The position numbers and the translations under genes were made by a program. Positions 1-8,908 of a stretch of DNA of 64,000 nucleotides are shown here, piece by piece. Position 1 is the stretch's first letter; every line of letters begins with the position of its first letter. Location of the stretch: the NCBI GenBank assembly GCA_014379345.1, contig JACMLY010000152.1, forward strand, positions 1 to 64,000. Reading direction: 5' to 3'. Source of the DNA: Chitinophagaceae bacterium. GTDB taxonomy: Bacteria; Bacteroidota; Bacteroidia; Chitinophagales; Chitinophagaceae. Below the pieces are notes generated by a model. The model saw nothing but the letters and a program-made list of their open reading frames with translations. It did not search any database and was not told the DNA's origin.

Positions 1-1115
1 CTTCCGATCACTTCATTCACGTCTAAGATGACCGAACCACCGCCACCGCCGCCTCCATCGCCTTCAGCCGTGTAAGGATCGATGTTCGTTAAGTTAACGG
101 GCGAAAGTCCATCTGCCAGGATGCTTGTTCCGCTTCCGATCATCACGTTAGCCGTAATAAGAACGATTCCCCCGCCATTTCCGCCCGGTGTGCCTTTGGC
201 GTTATTCTGGTGACTCGAGCCACCCCCGCCACCCATGAAAATGCGGTTATTGGCTAAGGTGTATCCAAAAGAGGATATTGATAACCCTCCAATACCAGGA
301 CTGGCTCCATGGCAAAGGAAAAATGATTCATTAGACCGGCGCCCTCCATTACCTCCAGCACCATAATTTGCTCCACCGGCTCCGCCTGTATTGTGATTGT
401 TTCCACCCCCACCTCCATTGGCCTGCTTACCACGTCCGTATTCGCGATTTGTTATAAAATCGGCAATGCCCTCACCTTTTGGTCCACCTGAATAGTACTG
501 GTCGGGTACCGGCGCCAATGACAGAAAATAATTCGTGACATTGACAGCCCAAACACAATCATATGTTGGCGTAGCAAAGTTCACAAAAGCACCGCCTGCA
601 AAACCCTGCCCACTCACGCTGATCCCGCTATTGAGATAGAGTGTGTCGGCTTCAAGCACAATAACGCCCCCTGTTCCTGACGCAGCGTCCCAGGCGTTTG
701 CTTTCACAGTATCTGCCACTGTCACAATATTATATTGCGGCACCGGGATCAGTTGAACACTTCCCAAAGCATTATAAGAGTGAGTCAGCTGATATCGCAG
801 CAGCACATCATTGCCGGCAACGCCACAGATATAATTATATTCATAGTTACCCGCCTCATCAATATTGCTGATATCACCAAACAAAGCGCTGTTGGTGTTG
901 TCGATGACTGCTCCCTTCATTTGAATGATCAGGACCTTTGTTCCAGGAATAAGGCCTGCAGAACTTGAAAGAGAAAGGCTGTTTGTGGTTGTATTTATTG
1001 AGGTGATCCTGTGATATGAATTGATAACCCCGGATATAGTCTGGCCCATTGTTCCACTAAAATAATGGCAAACAAGGAATAGAATAGCTAGCCGTATGAG
1101 AGCCGCGTTTTTCAT
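1..1115 (-). CDS. Glycine-rich exported surface protein (partial, C-terminus beyond left edge)
   Basis: The reading frame stays open from an ATG at 1115 leftward to the window edge (last full codon 3-5), about 371 residues. It starts with a signal peptide (hydrophobic run LIRLAILFLVCHYFSG, likely cut near MGQ), followed by a beta-rich N-terminal part and then a low-complexity Gly/Asn part with GGGGGNNH, GGAGGANYGAGGNGG and GGGGGGGS runs. This architecture is typical of large Bacteroidota surface proteins that end in a gliding-motility or type IX secretion sorting domain. That C-terminal domain would lie outside the window, so export by the type IX system is inference. The gene is divergent from the universal stress protein gene on its right. 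Confidence 0.75.
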   Translation of the reverse strand, partial: MKNAALIRLAILFLVCHYFSGTMGQTISGVINSYHRITSINTTTNSLSLSSSAGLIPGTKVLIIQMKGAVIDNTNSALFGDISNIDEAGNYEYNYICGVAGNDVLLRYQLTHSYNALGSVQLIPVPQYNIVTVADTVKANAWDAASGTGGVIVLEADTLYLNSGISVSGQGFAGGAFVNFATPTYDCVWAVNVTNYFLSLAPVPDQYYSGGPKGEGIADFITNREYGRGKQANGGGGGNNHNTGGAGGANYGAGGNGGRRSNESFFLCHGASPGIGGLSISSFGYTLANNRIFMGGGGGSSHQNNAKGTPGGNGGGIVLITANVMIGSGTSILADGLSPVNLTNIDPYTAEGDGGGGGGGSVILDVNEVIG

Positions 1116-1305
1116 ACTGGATATTAGGAACATAATGGTAATAATAATCCCTTGAAAATACAATAGGGTATTTACGTAGGACAATCAGGAATCCCTCAGC
1201 AAACCTAACCCTGCCGATGGATCAAAATATTTCTGATAAACGTCGATTCATGAATTCGTAGTATTCGTTCTAAAGAACCCTAACTTTATAGCATAAATTT
1301 CTGTT

Positions 1306-2127
1306 ATGCAAACCATTGTTGTTCCTTCAGACTTTTCACCGGAAGCCCGAAATGCAGGATTGTATGCCGCAGAACTTGCAAAAATCTATCAGGCAAAGCT
1401 TGTCCTTTTCCATGCATACATGTTACCAACGCCCGTAAGTGAAGTACCCTATGTAATGATAACTGTGGATGAATTACAAAAGGAAAATGAAATATTATTA
1501 AAAAAGGAAGTAGAGCATATGGCGCAGACATACGGGGTGGAAACGGAAGGCATCGTTCGTATTGGCATTCCTTCTGATGAAATCCGTGTACTGGCTGAGG
1601 ATCTGCCGGTAGACCTTGTTGTCATGGGAATGAAAGGGGCAGGCGGAATAGACAAAATGATCGGAAGCACCACAACCAATTCTATCCGCAAATTGAGAAC
1701 GCCTGTTTTGGTGATCCCACACCATTCCAGGTTTTCTCCGATCAGGAATATTACCTATGCAAGTGATTTCAGCTATGAATCCAACCCACAATTATTCCGG
1801 CTTCTGATTAAACTGGCAAAGACATTCCAGGCAAAACTTCATGTGATTAATGTACACCGGCAAAAAGAAGATATGAAGACCCGTCAAATGGAAGGAAAAT
1901 TAAATATTGAAAATATTTTTCAAGGGATCGAACATACATTTGATGACATCACTCATCAATCGATCATGCAGGGAATTATGCAGTATATGGAAACCCACGC
2001 CAGCGAATTACTGGTAATGGTGGAGCACAAGCATAGCTTTTTGGAAAGGATTTTCTCCAGGGATCATACCACCGCAATGGCTTATGAAACCAAAACCCCA
2101 CTCCTTATTTTACAGGATAAAAACTGA
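1306..2127 (+). CDS. Universal stress protein, tandem UspA domains
   Basis: A 273-residue cytoplasmic protein of the UspA superfamily, starting MQTIVVPSDFSPEA, the usual first beta strand of the fold. The first domain (about residues 1-140) has the nucleotide-binding signature GMKGAGGIDKMIGSTT (G-2x-G-8x-G-S). The second domain (about 145-270, starting NITYASDFS) has a degenerate loop and probably does not bind ATP. Two-domain Usp proteins of this length are common in Bacteroidota and are linked to stress survival; the exact role here is unknown. A box reading TAACTTTA lies about 25 bases upstream and could be the -7 promoter element. The gene is monocistronic by position. Confidence 0.9.
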   Translation: MQTIVVPSDFSPEARNAGLYAAELAKIYQAKLVLFHAYMLPTPVSEVPYVMITVDELQKENEILLKKEVEHMAQTYGVETEGIVRIGIPSDEIRVLAEDLPVDLVVMGMKGAGGIDKMIGSTTTNSIRKLRTPVLVIPHHSRFSPIRNITYASDFSYESNPQLFRLLIKLAKTFQAKLHVINVHRQKEDMKTRQMEGKLNIENIFQGIEHTFDDITHQSIMQGIMQYMETHASELLVMVEHKHSFLERIFSRDHTTAMAYETKTPLLILQDKN

Positions 2128-2176
2128 AGCAATCGCCTTTTTGAATGTTTAGCCAGTTCCGTAAGCGGAATTCGCT

Positions 2177-2184
2177 TAACTTTG
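2177..2184 (+). promoter_or_regulatory. Promoter -7 box of trigger factor gene
   Basis: TAACTTTG is an exact match to the Bacteroidota -7 consensus TAnnTTTG and lies about 97 bases upstream of the tig ATG. No convincing -33 TTTG box was found at the expected distance. Confidence 0.45.
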
Positions 2185-2280
2185 CCACCCCAAAATAATC
2201 TGGGAATTGGCGGGATATTGTGTGATAATCGCTATCCAATCCCTCAATTTTTTGATCATCTACTGAATAAAATACCAAGT

Positions 2281-3660
2281 ATGGCAACCGTTACAAGAGA
2301 GAATATAGGTTTACTCAATGACAAGATCACGGTGAAAGTTGCAAAAGAGGATTACCTCTCTTCTTTTGAAAAAACGTTAAAGAATTATAGTAAAACCGCT
2401 AACATTCCTGGCTTCAGAAAAGGTATGGTTCCCACTGGAATGATTAAAAAAATGCATGGCCAGGCCGTATTTACTGATGAAGTGCTGAAAACCGTAGAGA
2501 AAGAACTGACCAGCTTCATGGAAAGTGAAAAGCTGGAGATTTTTGCCCAGCCGCTACCGTTATCTGAGAACGACGCCCGACAGATCAATATGAACAACCC
2601 GACGGAATATGCCTTTGCATTTGAAGTTGGTTTGAAACCTGAATTCGAAATTGCAGATTTATCAAAGGAACAGATCGCCAGGTATTCGGTAGATATAACA
2701 GATGATATGATCAACCAGGAAGCGGAGCGTTTGCAGCTTCGCCATGGTAAAATGACAGAACCGGAGGAAGTATCGGGTGACGATAATGTACTGAATATAA
2801 CTTTTATTGAAACTGATGCCGACGGCAATGAACTTGAAGGCGGCATTCGTAAAGACAATTCCGTTCTGGTAAAATATTTTTTAGAAGAGTACCGTCCCAC
2901 GCTGATGGGAAAAAAGAAAGATGATGTGTTGATTGTTCAGCTTTCAAAGGCTTTTGGAGAAAAAGAACTGGAATGGATACTCAATGATCTTGGACTGGCA
3001 AAAGATGATCCTTCGGCTGCTGACAAATTCTTTAAAATGTTGATTACAAAGGTTGGATATGTAGAGAAAGCAGAACTAAATGAAGAATTTTTCAAAGCAG
3101 CCTTTCCCGCAAAGGAAATTAAAACAGAAGAAGAGTTCAGAAATGAAGTAAAACAGGATATCGAGACATACTGGAACACCCAAAGCCGCAACCATTTGCA
3201 ACATGAGTTATACCATGTGTTAGTAGAGCATACCAAAATAGAGTTCCCTGAATCATTTCTTAAGAAATGGATGCAGAACAGCGGAGAGCAGACTAAAACC
3301 CAGGAACAGGTGGAACATGAGTATCCCGGCTTCATAAACCAATTAAAATGGACCCTGATCACCGATAAGCTCGTTCGTGAAAATAATATTGAAGTGGGCC
3401 CTGATGATGTAAAGGCATTTGCAAAACAGCAGTTATTCGGTTATATGGGAATGAGTACCATGGACGAAGAACAACCCTGGATCGCCGAATATATCAACCG
3501 AATGATGCATGATAAGAAATTTGTAGAGGATGCGTACAACCGTATTCAAACGGATAAGATGTTTGACTGGGCCGAAAAGAATCTCAATGCTGTTCAACGA
3601 TCAATTAGCGTGGAAGACTTCACCAAGGAGCTTGACAAACATAAACACCACCAACATTAA
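2281..3660 (+). CDS. tig: Trigger factor (ribosome-associated chaperone)
   Basis: A 459-residue protein starting at the ATG of MATVTRENIGLLNDKI. An upstream in-frame TTG at 2182 overlaps the promoter box and was not chosen. The N-terminal ribosome-binding domain carries the signature PGFRKGMVPTGMIKKMHG (around residues 38-56), which docks at the peptide exit tunnel. A divergent peptidyl-prolyl isomerase-like middle and a long helical C-terminal chaperone domain follow. The protein ends in a His-rich tail (KHKHHQH). Trigger factor binds nascent chains; its position directly upstream of clpP and clpX is the conserved bacterial order and couples folding to degradation. The gene is followed by two hairpins that probably end its transcript. 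Confidence 0.95.
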   Translation: MATVTRENIGLLNDKITVKVAKEDYLSSFEKTLKNYSKTANIPGFRKGMVPTGMIKKMHGQAVFTDEVLKTVEKELTSFMESEKLEIFAQPLPLSENDARQINMNNPTEYAFAFEVGLKPEFEIADLSKEQIARYSVDITDDMINQEAERLQLRHGKMTEPEEVSGDDNVLNITFIETDADGNELEGGIRKDNSVLVKYFLEEYRPTLMGKKKDDVLIVQLSKAFGEKELEWILNDLGLAKDDPSAADKFFKMLITKVGYVEKAELNEEFFKAAFPAKEIKTEEEFRNEVKQDIETYWNTQSRNHLQHELYHVLVEHTKIEFPESFLKKWMQNSGEQTKTQEQVEHEYPGFINQLKWTLITDKLVRENNIEVGPDDVKAFAKQQLFGYMGMSTMDEEQPWIAEYINRMMHDKKFVEDAYNRIQTDKMFDWAEKNLNAVQRSISVEDFTKELDKHKHHQH

Positions 3661-3670
3661 CGTGTGCTCC

Positions 3671-3694
3671 CCGTCAGACGAGGACGTCTGACGG
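3671..3694. repeat. Perfect hairpin after tig
   Basis: CCGTCAGACG, loop AGGA, CGTCTGACGG: a perfect 10-bp stem ten bases after the tig stop codon. A degenerate second copy of the same words (CCGTCACACGACGACGTC) follows at about 3729-3746. There is no T-tract, so it is either an mRNA 3'-end stabiliser or a dispersed repeat. Confidence 0.6.
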
Positions 3695-3762
3695 AATATT
3701 TAACTCCCGCCTGACGGAATTGTATCTCCGTCACACGACGACGTCAGACAGGAGAACAGAAG

Positions 3763-3803
3763 ACAGAAAGACCAGTCTGGCATTACCGGACTGGTCTTTC
3801 TGT
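3763..3803 (+). terminator. Terminator between tig and clpP
   Basis: ACAGAAAGACCAGTC pairs perfectly with GACTGGTCTTTCTGT over 15 bp around an 11-base loop; the descending arm is T-rich and followed by TTT. The symmetry would let it work on both strands. Confidence 0.7.
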
Positions 3804-3929
3804 TTAAAGAAATTCCAATCTCCTAATCCGGAAGGATTTATGCAAGTATGTCAGTTTTTTGGCAGTTCAAAAGTTTGGACGGAGATTTGGTAATAAATCC
3901 AATCTAAACAATTAGAAAAGCAAGCACAA

Positions 3930-4628
3930 ATGAATTATAAACAGGAATTTGAAAATTATGCTGTAAAGCATAAAGGCATTTCGAGTAATACGTTGAACGC
4001 TTACAATAAATACGTTGTCACCAACCTTACTCCGAATATTATCGAAGAACGTCCTATGAATGTGGCCGTAATGGACGTTTACAGTCGCTTGATGATGGAC
4101 CGTATCATTTTTATGGGTTACCCCATCAATGATGAGGTAGCCAATATCGTTACAGCCCAAATGCTTTTTTTAGAAAGTACCGACCGCACCCGGGATATCC
4201 AGATGTATATCAATTCTCCCGGCGGTAGCGTGTATTCCGGGCTTGGTGTATATGACACCATGCAATATATTACTCCTGATGTTTCTACTATTTGTACGGG
4301 AATGGCAGCTTCGATGGCTGCGGTTTTACTGACTGCCGGAACAAAAGGCAAACGAACTGCTTTAAAGCATAGCCGGATCATGATGCACCAACCCAGTGGT
4401 GCAATCGGCGGCCAGGCCAGCGATATTGATATTACCGTTAGTGAGATCAGAAAAGTAAAGAAGAATTTATACGATATCATCTCGTATCATACCGGTAAGA
4501 GCACCAAGCAGGTAGAAAAGGATTGTGATCGTGATTACTGGCTTACTTCGGAGGAAGCAAAGGAATATGGGCTGGTTGATGAAGTATTGTTGATCAATCC
4601 CCGAAAAGATAAGCAGAAAGAGCAGTAA
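3930..4628 (+). CDS. clpP: ATP-dependent Clp protease proteolytic subunit, first paralog
   Basis: A 232-residue serine peptidase of family S14. The catalytic Ser is in GMAASMAAVLL, the catalytic His in HSRIMMHQPSG, and the Asp in DCDRDYWLTSEEAKEYGLVDEV. The substrate-stabilising loop NSPGGSVYSGLGVYDT is intact. The N-terminal extension (about 45 residues before MDRIIFMG) is longer than in E. coli ClpP, as is usual in Bacteroidota. ClpP forms a barrel-shaped heptameric double ring that degrades proteins fed by ClpX. A second clpP follows 99 bases downstream, so a hetero-oligomeric ClpP1P2 complex is possible, but that is inference. Confidence 0.95.
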   Translation: MNYKQEFENYAVKHKGISSNTLNAYNKYVVTNLTPNIIEERPMNVAVMDVYSRLMMDRIIFMGYPINDEVANIVTAQMLFLESTDRTRDIQMYINSPGGSVYSGLGVYDTMQYITPDVSTICTGMAASMAAVLLTAGTKGKRTALKHSRIMMHQPSGAIGGQASDIDITVSEIRKVKKNLYDIISYHTGKSTKQVEKDCDRDYWLTSEEAKEYGLVDEVLLINPRKDKQKEQ

Positions 4629-4652
4629 TCTCCGCATGATAAATGCGCGATG

Positions 4653-4668
4653 CCCTGTAGCGACAGGG
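4653..4668. repeat. Short hairpin between the two clpP genes
   Basis: CCCTGT, tetraloop AGCG, ACAGGG, a perfect 6-bp stem with no T-tract. It could modulate the ratio of the two clpP messages, but there is no direct evidence. Confidence 0.4.
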
Positions 4669-4727
4669 AGAATTGTGACATGTATTCCCAAACTTGACTA
4701 TCAAAAACAATATCAAATTTTAAAATC

Positions 4728-5369
4728 ATGGAATTGTATCCGAAATATTTATTGAACGGTTATAGAATGGATGATGAGGACGATGAACCAAAAGAAAAGG
4801 AAGAAAAGGCCGGAGAGCTTGGCATGCTGATGAAAAAACTGGAGAAATATTTTTTCCAGACCAGGGCCGTCTACCTGTGGGGCGCGGTGGATGACCGCAC
4901 CGCCAAAGAAGTAACCATGAAAATGCTTTTGCTGGATGCGGACAGGCCAGGTGAGGAAATTAAGTTCTTTATTAACAGCCCCGGTGGGGTAGTAACGAGC
5001 GGAATGGTGATTTATGACACTATGAAGATGATGAAGAGCCCGGTAAGCACCATTTGTATGGGTTTAGCGGCCTCCATGGGTTCTATTTTACTAAGTGGTG
5101 GAGTTAAAGGAAAACGGTTGATTTACCCCCATGGAGAAGTGATGATCCATCAGCCGAGTTTAGGCGGACAATTGCAGGGTGTAAGTATTGACCTGGAAAT
5201 TACTGCCAAACAAACCCGCCGTGTAAAAGAGATCGGAGCAAGGATACTGGCTGAGAATTGCGGGAAAAAAATAGATCAGGTTATGAAAGATTTTGACCGT
5301 GATTACTGGATGGATGCAAAAGAAGCCCTTGAGTATGGGATTGTAGACCAGGTGGTGGAGAAGATATAG
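4728..5369 (+). CDS. clpP: ATP-dependent Clp protease proteolytic subunit, second paralog
   Basis: A 213-residue S14 peptidase, clearly paralogous to the upstream gene. The triad is complete: Ser in GLAASMGSILLSGG, His in HGEVMIHQPSLGG, Asp in DFDRDYWMDAKEALEYGIVDQV. The N-terminus is acidic and charged (MDDEDDEPKEKEEKAGE), unlike the first paralog, and may alter axial-pore or ATPase interactions. Tandem clpP genes between tig and clpX are known in several Bacteroidota. The gene ends shortly before a stem-loop with a T-rich tail, and clpX has its own promoter-like boxes, so the two may be separately transcribed. Confidence 0.93.
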   Translation: MELYPKYLLNGYRMDDEDDEPKEKEEKAGELGMLMKKLEKYFFQTRAVYLWGAVDDRTAKEVTMKMLLLDADRPGEEIKFFINSPGGVVTSGMVIYDTMKMMKSPVSTICMGLAASMGSILLSGGVKGKRLIYPHGEVMIHQPSLGGQLQGVSIDLEITAKQTRRVKEIGARILAENCGKKIDQVMKDFDRDYWMDAKEALEYGIVDQVVEKI

Positions 5370-5401
5370 CAGGTACTCAATGCATTACTATTGAGTATCG
5401 G

Positions 5402-5427
5402 CCGCCAGACAGGCGGTTTTCTTTTTG
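5402..5427 (+). terminator. Terminator after second clpP
   Basis: CCGCC, loop AGACA, GGCGG followed by TTTTCTTTTT, the classic intrinsic terminator form, about 35 bases after the stop codon. Confidence 0.7.
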
Positions 5428-5437
5428 CATAACACAA

Positions 5438-5468
5438 TTGGATACACCAGAAAAGTTTGTGACCTTTG
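5438..5468 (+). promoter_or_regulatory. Candidate promoter of clpX
   Basis: TTG at 5438-5440, 20-base spacer, then GACCTTTG at 5461-5468, one base from the Bacteroidota -7 consensus TAnnTTTG. It lies between the clpP terminator and the clpX ATG at 5527. Confidence 0.4.
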
Positions 5469-5526
5469 TACATCTGGTTTGATACAACATTACCTGCGTT
5501 ACCACAAGGGTATTTAATGAAATGAA

Positions 5527-6762
5527 ATGGCAAAAACAACCTTACATTGTTCGTTCTGCGGGCGTAGCCGTGACGAAGTGAAAATCCTGATCGCGGGGCA
5601 GGAAGGGCATATTTGTGAAAATTGTGTAGAGCATGCACGTGAAATCATTGAGCAGGAGCTGATGATACGAAGCGAAACCGCCACTCCTACTCAATTTAAA
5701 CTGAACGTAAAAAAACCGATTGAAGTAAAACGCTTTCTCGATGAATACGTGATCGGTCAGGACGATGCCAAACGAGTATTGGCAGTTGCCGTGTACAATC
5801 ACTATAAGCGATTACAGCATAAACCGGTGGAGAATGATATTGAGATTGAAAAGAGCAATATCATTATGGTAGGAGAAACAGGAACCGGAAAAACATTGCT
5901 TGCTAAAACCATTGCAAAGCTGCTGAATGTACCATTTGCTATTGTGGACGCCACGGTGTTTACGGAGGCCGGATACGTTGGCGAAGACGTTGAAAGCATA
6001 TTGACAAGGTTGTTACAGGTTTGTAATTATGACGTAACCGCAGCCGAAAGAGGAATTGTTTACATTGATGAGATTGATAAGATCGCACGCAAAGGAGACA
6101 ATCCATCTATTACACGTGATGTAAGTGGAGAAGGTGTACAGCAGGGCTTATTAAAATTACTAGAGGGCACCGATGTTCTTGTTCCGCCGCAGGGAGGAAG
6201 AAAACATCCGGAACAGAAGCTTATCAAGATTAATACACAGAATATTTTGTTTGTGTGTGGAGGGGCGTTTGATGGAATTGATAAAGTGATCGCTCGCAGG
6301 GTAAACACCAATGCCATTGGCTTTAACGTCAATAAAGAGTTGCAGGAACATATGAAGAAAAATCTTCTTCAGTATGTAAACGCCAGAGACCTGAAAAGCT
6401 TTGGACTGATCCCCGAATTGCTGGGCCGTTTACCGGTAGTCACATATCTTAACCCACTTGATCAGCCTACACTCAGATCTATTCTCACGGAACCGAAAAA
6501 CGCATTGATCAAACAGTATAAAAAATTGTTTGAGCTGGAAGGTATCAAGCTTACGATCGATGATGATGTATATGATTTTATGGTGGAAAAAGCGATTGAA
6601 TACAAGTTAGGCGCACGCGGTTTACGTAGTATATGTGAAAACATCCTGAATGACGCCATGTTTGAAATGCCTTCATCAAAGCAGCACCTGTTTCACCTGG
6701 ATCTCACTTATGCACAAAACAAATTCAATAAGAGCAAACTGAGTTTATTGAAAGTTGCCTGA
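5527..6762 (+). CDS. clpX: ATP-dependent Clp protease ATP-binding subunit ClpX
   Basis: A 411-residue AAA+ unfoldase. The N-terminal C4 zinc-binding domain has CSFCGRS (residues 8-14) and CENCVEH about 19 residues on, used for dimerisation and adaptor binding. Walker A is [13 protein letters not shown], Walker B is VYIDEIDKI, and the pore region follows [14 protein letters not shown]; the C-terminal helical lid has [14 protein letters not shown]. ClpX unfolds tagged substrates and threads them into ClpP. Length and motifs match the family fully. It is downstream of both clpP genes but separated from them by a terminator and a promoter-like sequence. Confidence 0.97.
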   Translation: MAKTTLHCSFCGRSRDEVKILIAGQEGHICENCVEHAREIIEQELMIRSETATPTQFKLNVKKPIEVKRFLDEYVIGQDDAKRVLAVAVYNHYKRLQHKPVENDIEIEKSNIIMVGETGTGKTLLAKTIAKLLNVPFAIVDATVFTEAGYVGEDVESILTRLLQVCNYDVTAAERGIVYIDEIDKIARKGDNPSITRDVSGEGVQQGLLKLLEGTDVLVPPQGGRKHPEQKLIKINTQNILFVCGGAFDGIDKVIARRVNTNAIGFNVNKELQEHMKKNLLQYVNARDLKSFGLIPELLGRLPVVTYLNPLDQPTLRSILTEPKNALIKQYKKLFELEGIKLTIDDDVYDFMVEKAIEYKLGARGLRSICENILNDAMFEMPSSKQHLFHLDLTYAQNKFNKSKLSLLKVA

Positions 6763-6789
6763 TACTTTTTATTTAATTCTCATAGAACT

Positions 6790-6824
6790 AAAAAAGGTCG
6801 TCTCGAAAGGGGCGATTTTTTTTT
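6790..6824 (+). terminator. Terminator after clpX
   Basis: An A-run, TCGTCTC, loop GAAA, GGGGCGA and a run of nine T form a stem with G-U pairs and a poly-T tail, 28 bases after the clpX stop. Confidence 0.75.
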
Positions 6825-6862
6825 AATATTGCCCGTAACTTTATTCTTAACATTATCTAATT

Positions 6863-7036
6863 ATGGAAGATCTTATTCAACGCCTGATGGCTGAAGGACT
6901 GACGGAACCGCAGGCTTATAAAGCCATAGAAGTAATAAAAAATTTCACTAAGGAAAAATTCCCGATGTTCGGTGGAGCGATCGATAGCCTGTTCGATAAA
7001 TATCAGTCTAAAGAGAATGATGATTTTCTGGACTAA
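6863..7036 (+). CDS. Small conserved-type hypothetical protein, 57 residues
   Basis: A short ORF starting MEDLIQRLMAEGLTEPQAY and ending QSKENDDFLD. It is preceded by a promoter-like TAACTTTA at about 6836-6843 and sits right after the clpX terminator. The sequence is predicted to be two amphipathic helices with an acidic tail and has no signal peptide or membrane segment. Codon use is like that of the neighbours, which favours a real gene. I do not recognise a named family. The function is unknown, and a link with the Clp genes is only positional. Confidence 0.6.
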   Translation: MEDLIQRLMAEGLTEPQAYKAIEVIKNFTKEKFPMFGGAIDSLFDKYQSKENDDFLD

Positions 7037-7210
7037 CGCGAATGTTTCGCGAATTGTAACGAATTTACACTAATTGCATGCGTGTTACTTCGTATTCTAT
7101 GCTCGGCGAAGAATTCGTAACCAAAAATGTAAAAGAAAAATTCGCGCTTATTCGTTACAATTAGCGTCCCAAAATTAGCGTCAATTAGCGCCAAAAAATT
7201 AGCGTCTCAA
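7037..7210. repeat. TTAGCGTC / TTCGCG word repeats at the 3' end of the acyl-CoA dehydrogenase gene
   Basis: The stretch is made of short recurring words: CGCGAATG, TTCGCGAATTG, TTCGTTACAATTAGCG, then TTAGCGTC, TTAGCGTC, TTAGCGCC and TTAGCGTC within 45 bases. The last TTA is the stop codon of the minus-strand gene at 7199, so the repeat abuts and supplies the gene end. Confidence 0.6.
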
Positions 7211-8341
7211 GACTTCTCTGGCTATAACAATTTTTTGAATTTCAGAAGTTCCCTCTCCTATCGTGCATAGTTTACTATCGCGGTAATATTTCTCAACAGG
7301 GAAGTCTTTGGTGTAACCGTACCCGCCAAAAATCTGTACAGCCTCATTGGATGTTTTTACAGCGACCTCACTTGCATAATATTTAGCCATGGCTGCTTCC
7401 TTGGTCATACTCATTCCTTTATTTTTCAGATCCGCTGCCTGCATGGTCAGCATTTCTGCAGCCATGATTTCCGTTGCCATATCTGCCAGTTTAAAAGAAA
7501 TTCCCTGGAAGTTGGATATCGGCTGATCAAACTGGTAACGTTCCTTTGAATATTGTATCGCGGCCTCGTAGGCTCCTTTTGCAATCCCCAGCGATAAGGC
7601 TGCAATGGATATACGACCCCCATCAAGCACCTTCATCGCTTGCCTGAATCCGGCTCCTACTTCACCCAATCTGTTGGCATCTGGAATGCGGCAGTTATCA
7701 AAAATCATTTCAGCCGTTTCACTGGCTCTCATGCCTAATTTGTTTTCTTTTTTTCCTCCCTTGAAACCTGGTGTCCCTCGTTCAACCACAAAGGCCGTGG
7801 CATTATCTCTCGATCGTGGCTCGCCGGTACGGGCAATAACCACCGCAATATCTCCACTGATCCCATGGGTGATCCAGTTTTTAGTGCCGTTGATCACCCA
7901 GTCATTTCGATCTTTTACTGCCGCGCATTTCATATTTCCCGCATCGCTTCCGGTGTTGGGTTCGGTCAAACCCCAGGCGCCGAGCCATTCGGCAGTAGCA
8001 AGTTTTGGCAAGTATTTTTTCTTTTGCTCTTCATTCGCGAAGTTCATAATGTGACCTGTACAAAGGGAATTGTGCGCTGCGAGACTCAATCCCACAGAAC
8101 CGCAAACCTTTGAAATTTCCTGTATCACCGTAACATACTCGAAATAGGAAAGGCCGGATCCGCCATACTGCTCAGGGACCAGTACGCCCATCAATCCAAG
8201 TTTTCCCATTTCTTTAAATGTGTGCAATGGAAATTCCTGCGTTTCATCCCATTGCATTACATAGGGTTTAATATGTTGATTCGCAAAATCCCTTGCGGTC
8301 GCCGCAACCTGGGCGGTCAGTTCAGAGGTTTCAAAGTTCAT
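7199..8341 (-). CDS. Acyl-CoA dehydrogenase
   Basis: A 380-residue flavoenzyme of the short/medium-chain acyl-CoA dehydrogenase type. The N-terminal helical domain starts around NFETSELTAQVAATARDFA. The FAD-binding beta domain has the signature LGAWGLTEPNTGSDAGNMKC (around residue 120-140) and WVINGTKNWITHG. The C-terminal helical domain has QIFGGYGYTKDFPVEKYYRD and the region GEGTSEIQKIVIARE, which contains the usual catalytic Glu. It oxidises acyl-CoA to trans-enoyl-CoA in fatty acid or branched-chain amino acid breakdown, passing electrons to ETF. The exact acyl chain cannot be told. The gene stands alone, flanked by non-coding repeat DNA. Confidence 0.93.
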   Translation of the reverse strand: MNFETSELTAQVAATARDFANQHIKPYVMQWDETQEFPLHTFKEMGKLGLMGVLVPEQYGGSGLSYFEYVTVIQEISKVCGSVGLSLAAHNSLCTGHIMNFANEEQKKKYLPKLATAEWLGAWGLTEPNTGSDAGNMKCAAVKDRNDWVINGTKNWITHGISGDIAVVIARTGEPRSRDNATAFVVERGTPGFKGGKKENKLGMRASETAEMIFDNCRIPDANRLGEVGAGFRQAMKVLDGGRISIAALSLGIAKGAYEAAIQYSKERYQFDQPISNFQGISFKLADMATEIMAAEMLTMQAADLKNKGMSMTKEAAMAKYYASEVAVKTSNEAVQIFGGYGYTKDFPVEKYYRDSKLCTIGEGTSEIQKIVIAREVLRR

Positions 8342-8908
8342 AATCTCAATCTTACACTTTTAATTTCAGCATTGCAAGATAAAAAGATTAATTGTAACTG
8401 CTAACGACTGTTAGGAGGTCCTGGAATGGGTGATTAACCTGTCGTGAGAGAGGTGAGGTGAAAATTTCACGACTCCCCTCTTACATCTCATCAGGCGTAA
8501 TCATGGGGACACCGAAAAAAATAAAATATTTTTTTGTTCCACTTTTATTTTTTTCCAAACCCCATTTCAAACATTTCAAAAATTTGAGATATTCCGCGAG
8601 TTAGATGGTGCTCCTACGGAGCACATTTTCAGGCTGTGATCTGATCTCGTAGAAACAAATCTGCAGAAGGCAATAGAACCCTTTCTAAATCCAGATGCCA
8701 TCGGCGTACAAAAACTCCGTCAGGAGTTTAATCTTTGTAGAAATACATCTTAACCTTGAATCCGCTCCATACGAGCGGCATCTTTTAATCATACATGTCA
8801 AACAAATATCTTTTTCAGCTACAAACGTTACACTCTGAAAGGGCGTTCTTAAATTTGGCTTTTTGTGGAAAAATTTTGTTGATTTAACAGTCATTCCGGT
8901 AGCTAATC
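8342..8908. repeat. 567-bp gene-free stretch with three short hairpins
   Basis: No convincing gene is seen. Three hairpins lie in the right part: GTGCTCC-TAC-GGAGCAC at 8608-8624, AAACTCC-GTCA-GGAGTTT at 8712-8729, and CCGCTC-CATAC-GAGCGG at 8762-8778. They share the words CTCC and GGAG and a nearby ATCTTTGTAGA or ATCT context, so they look like degenerate copies of one dispersed hairpin family. A 69-codon minus-strand frame (8685-8894) crosses two of them and is judged spurious. Confidence 0.5.

Noticed and set aside
735-968. 77-codon plus-strand frame
   Set aside because: It is antisense to the signal-peptide-bearing Gly-rich gene, whose frame is continuous.
8685-8894. 69-codon minus-strand frame
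   Set aside because: It crosses two hairpins of a dispersed repeat, and the composition shows no protein-like pattern.
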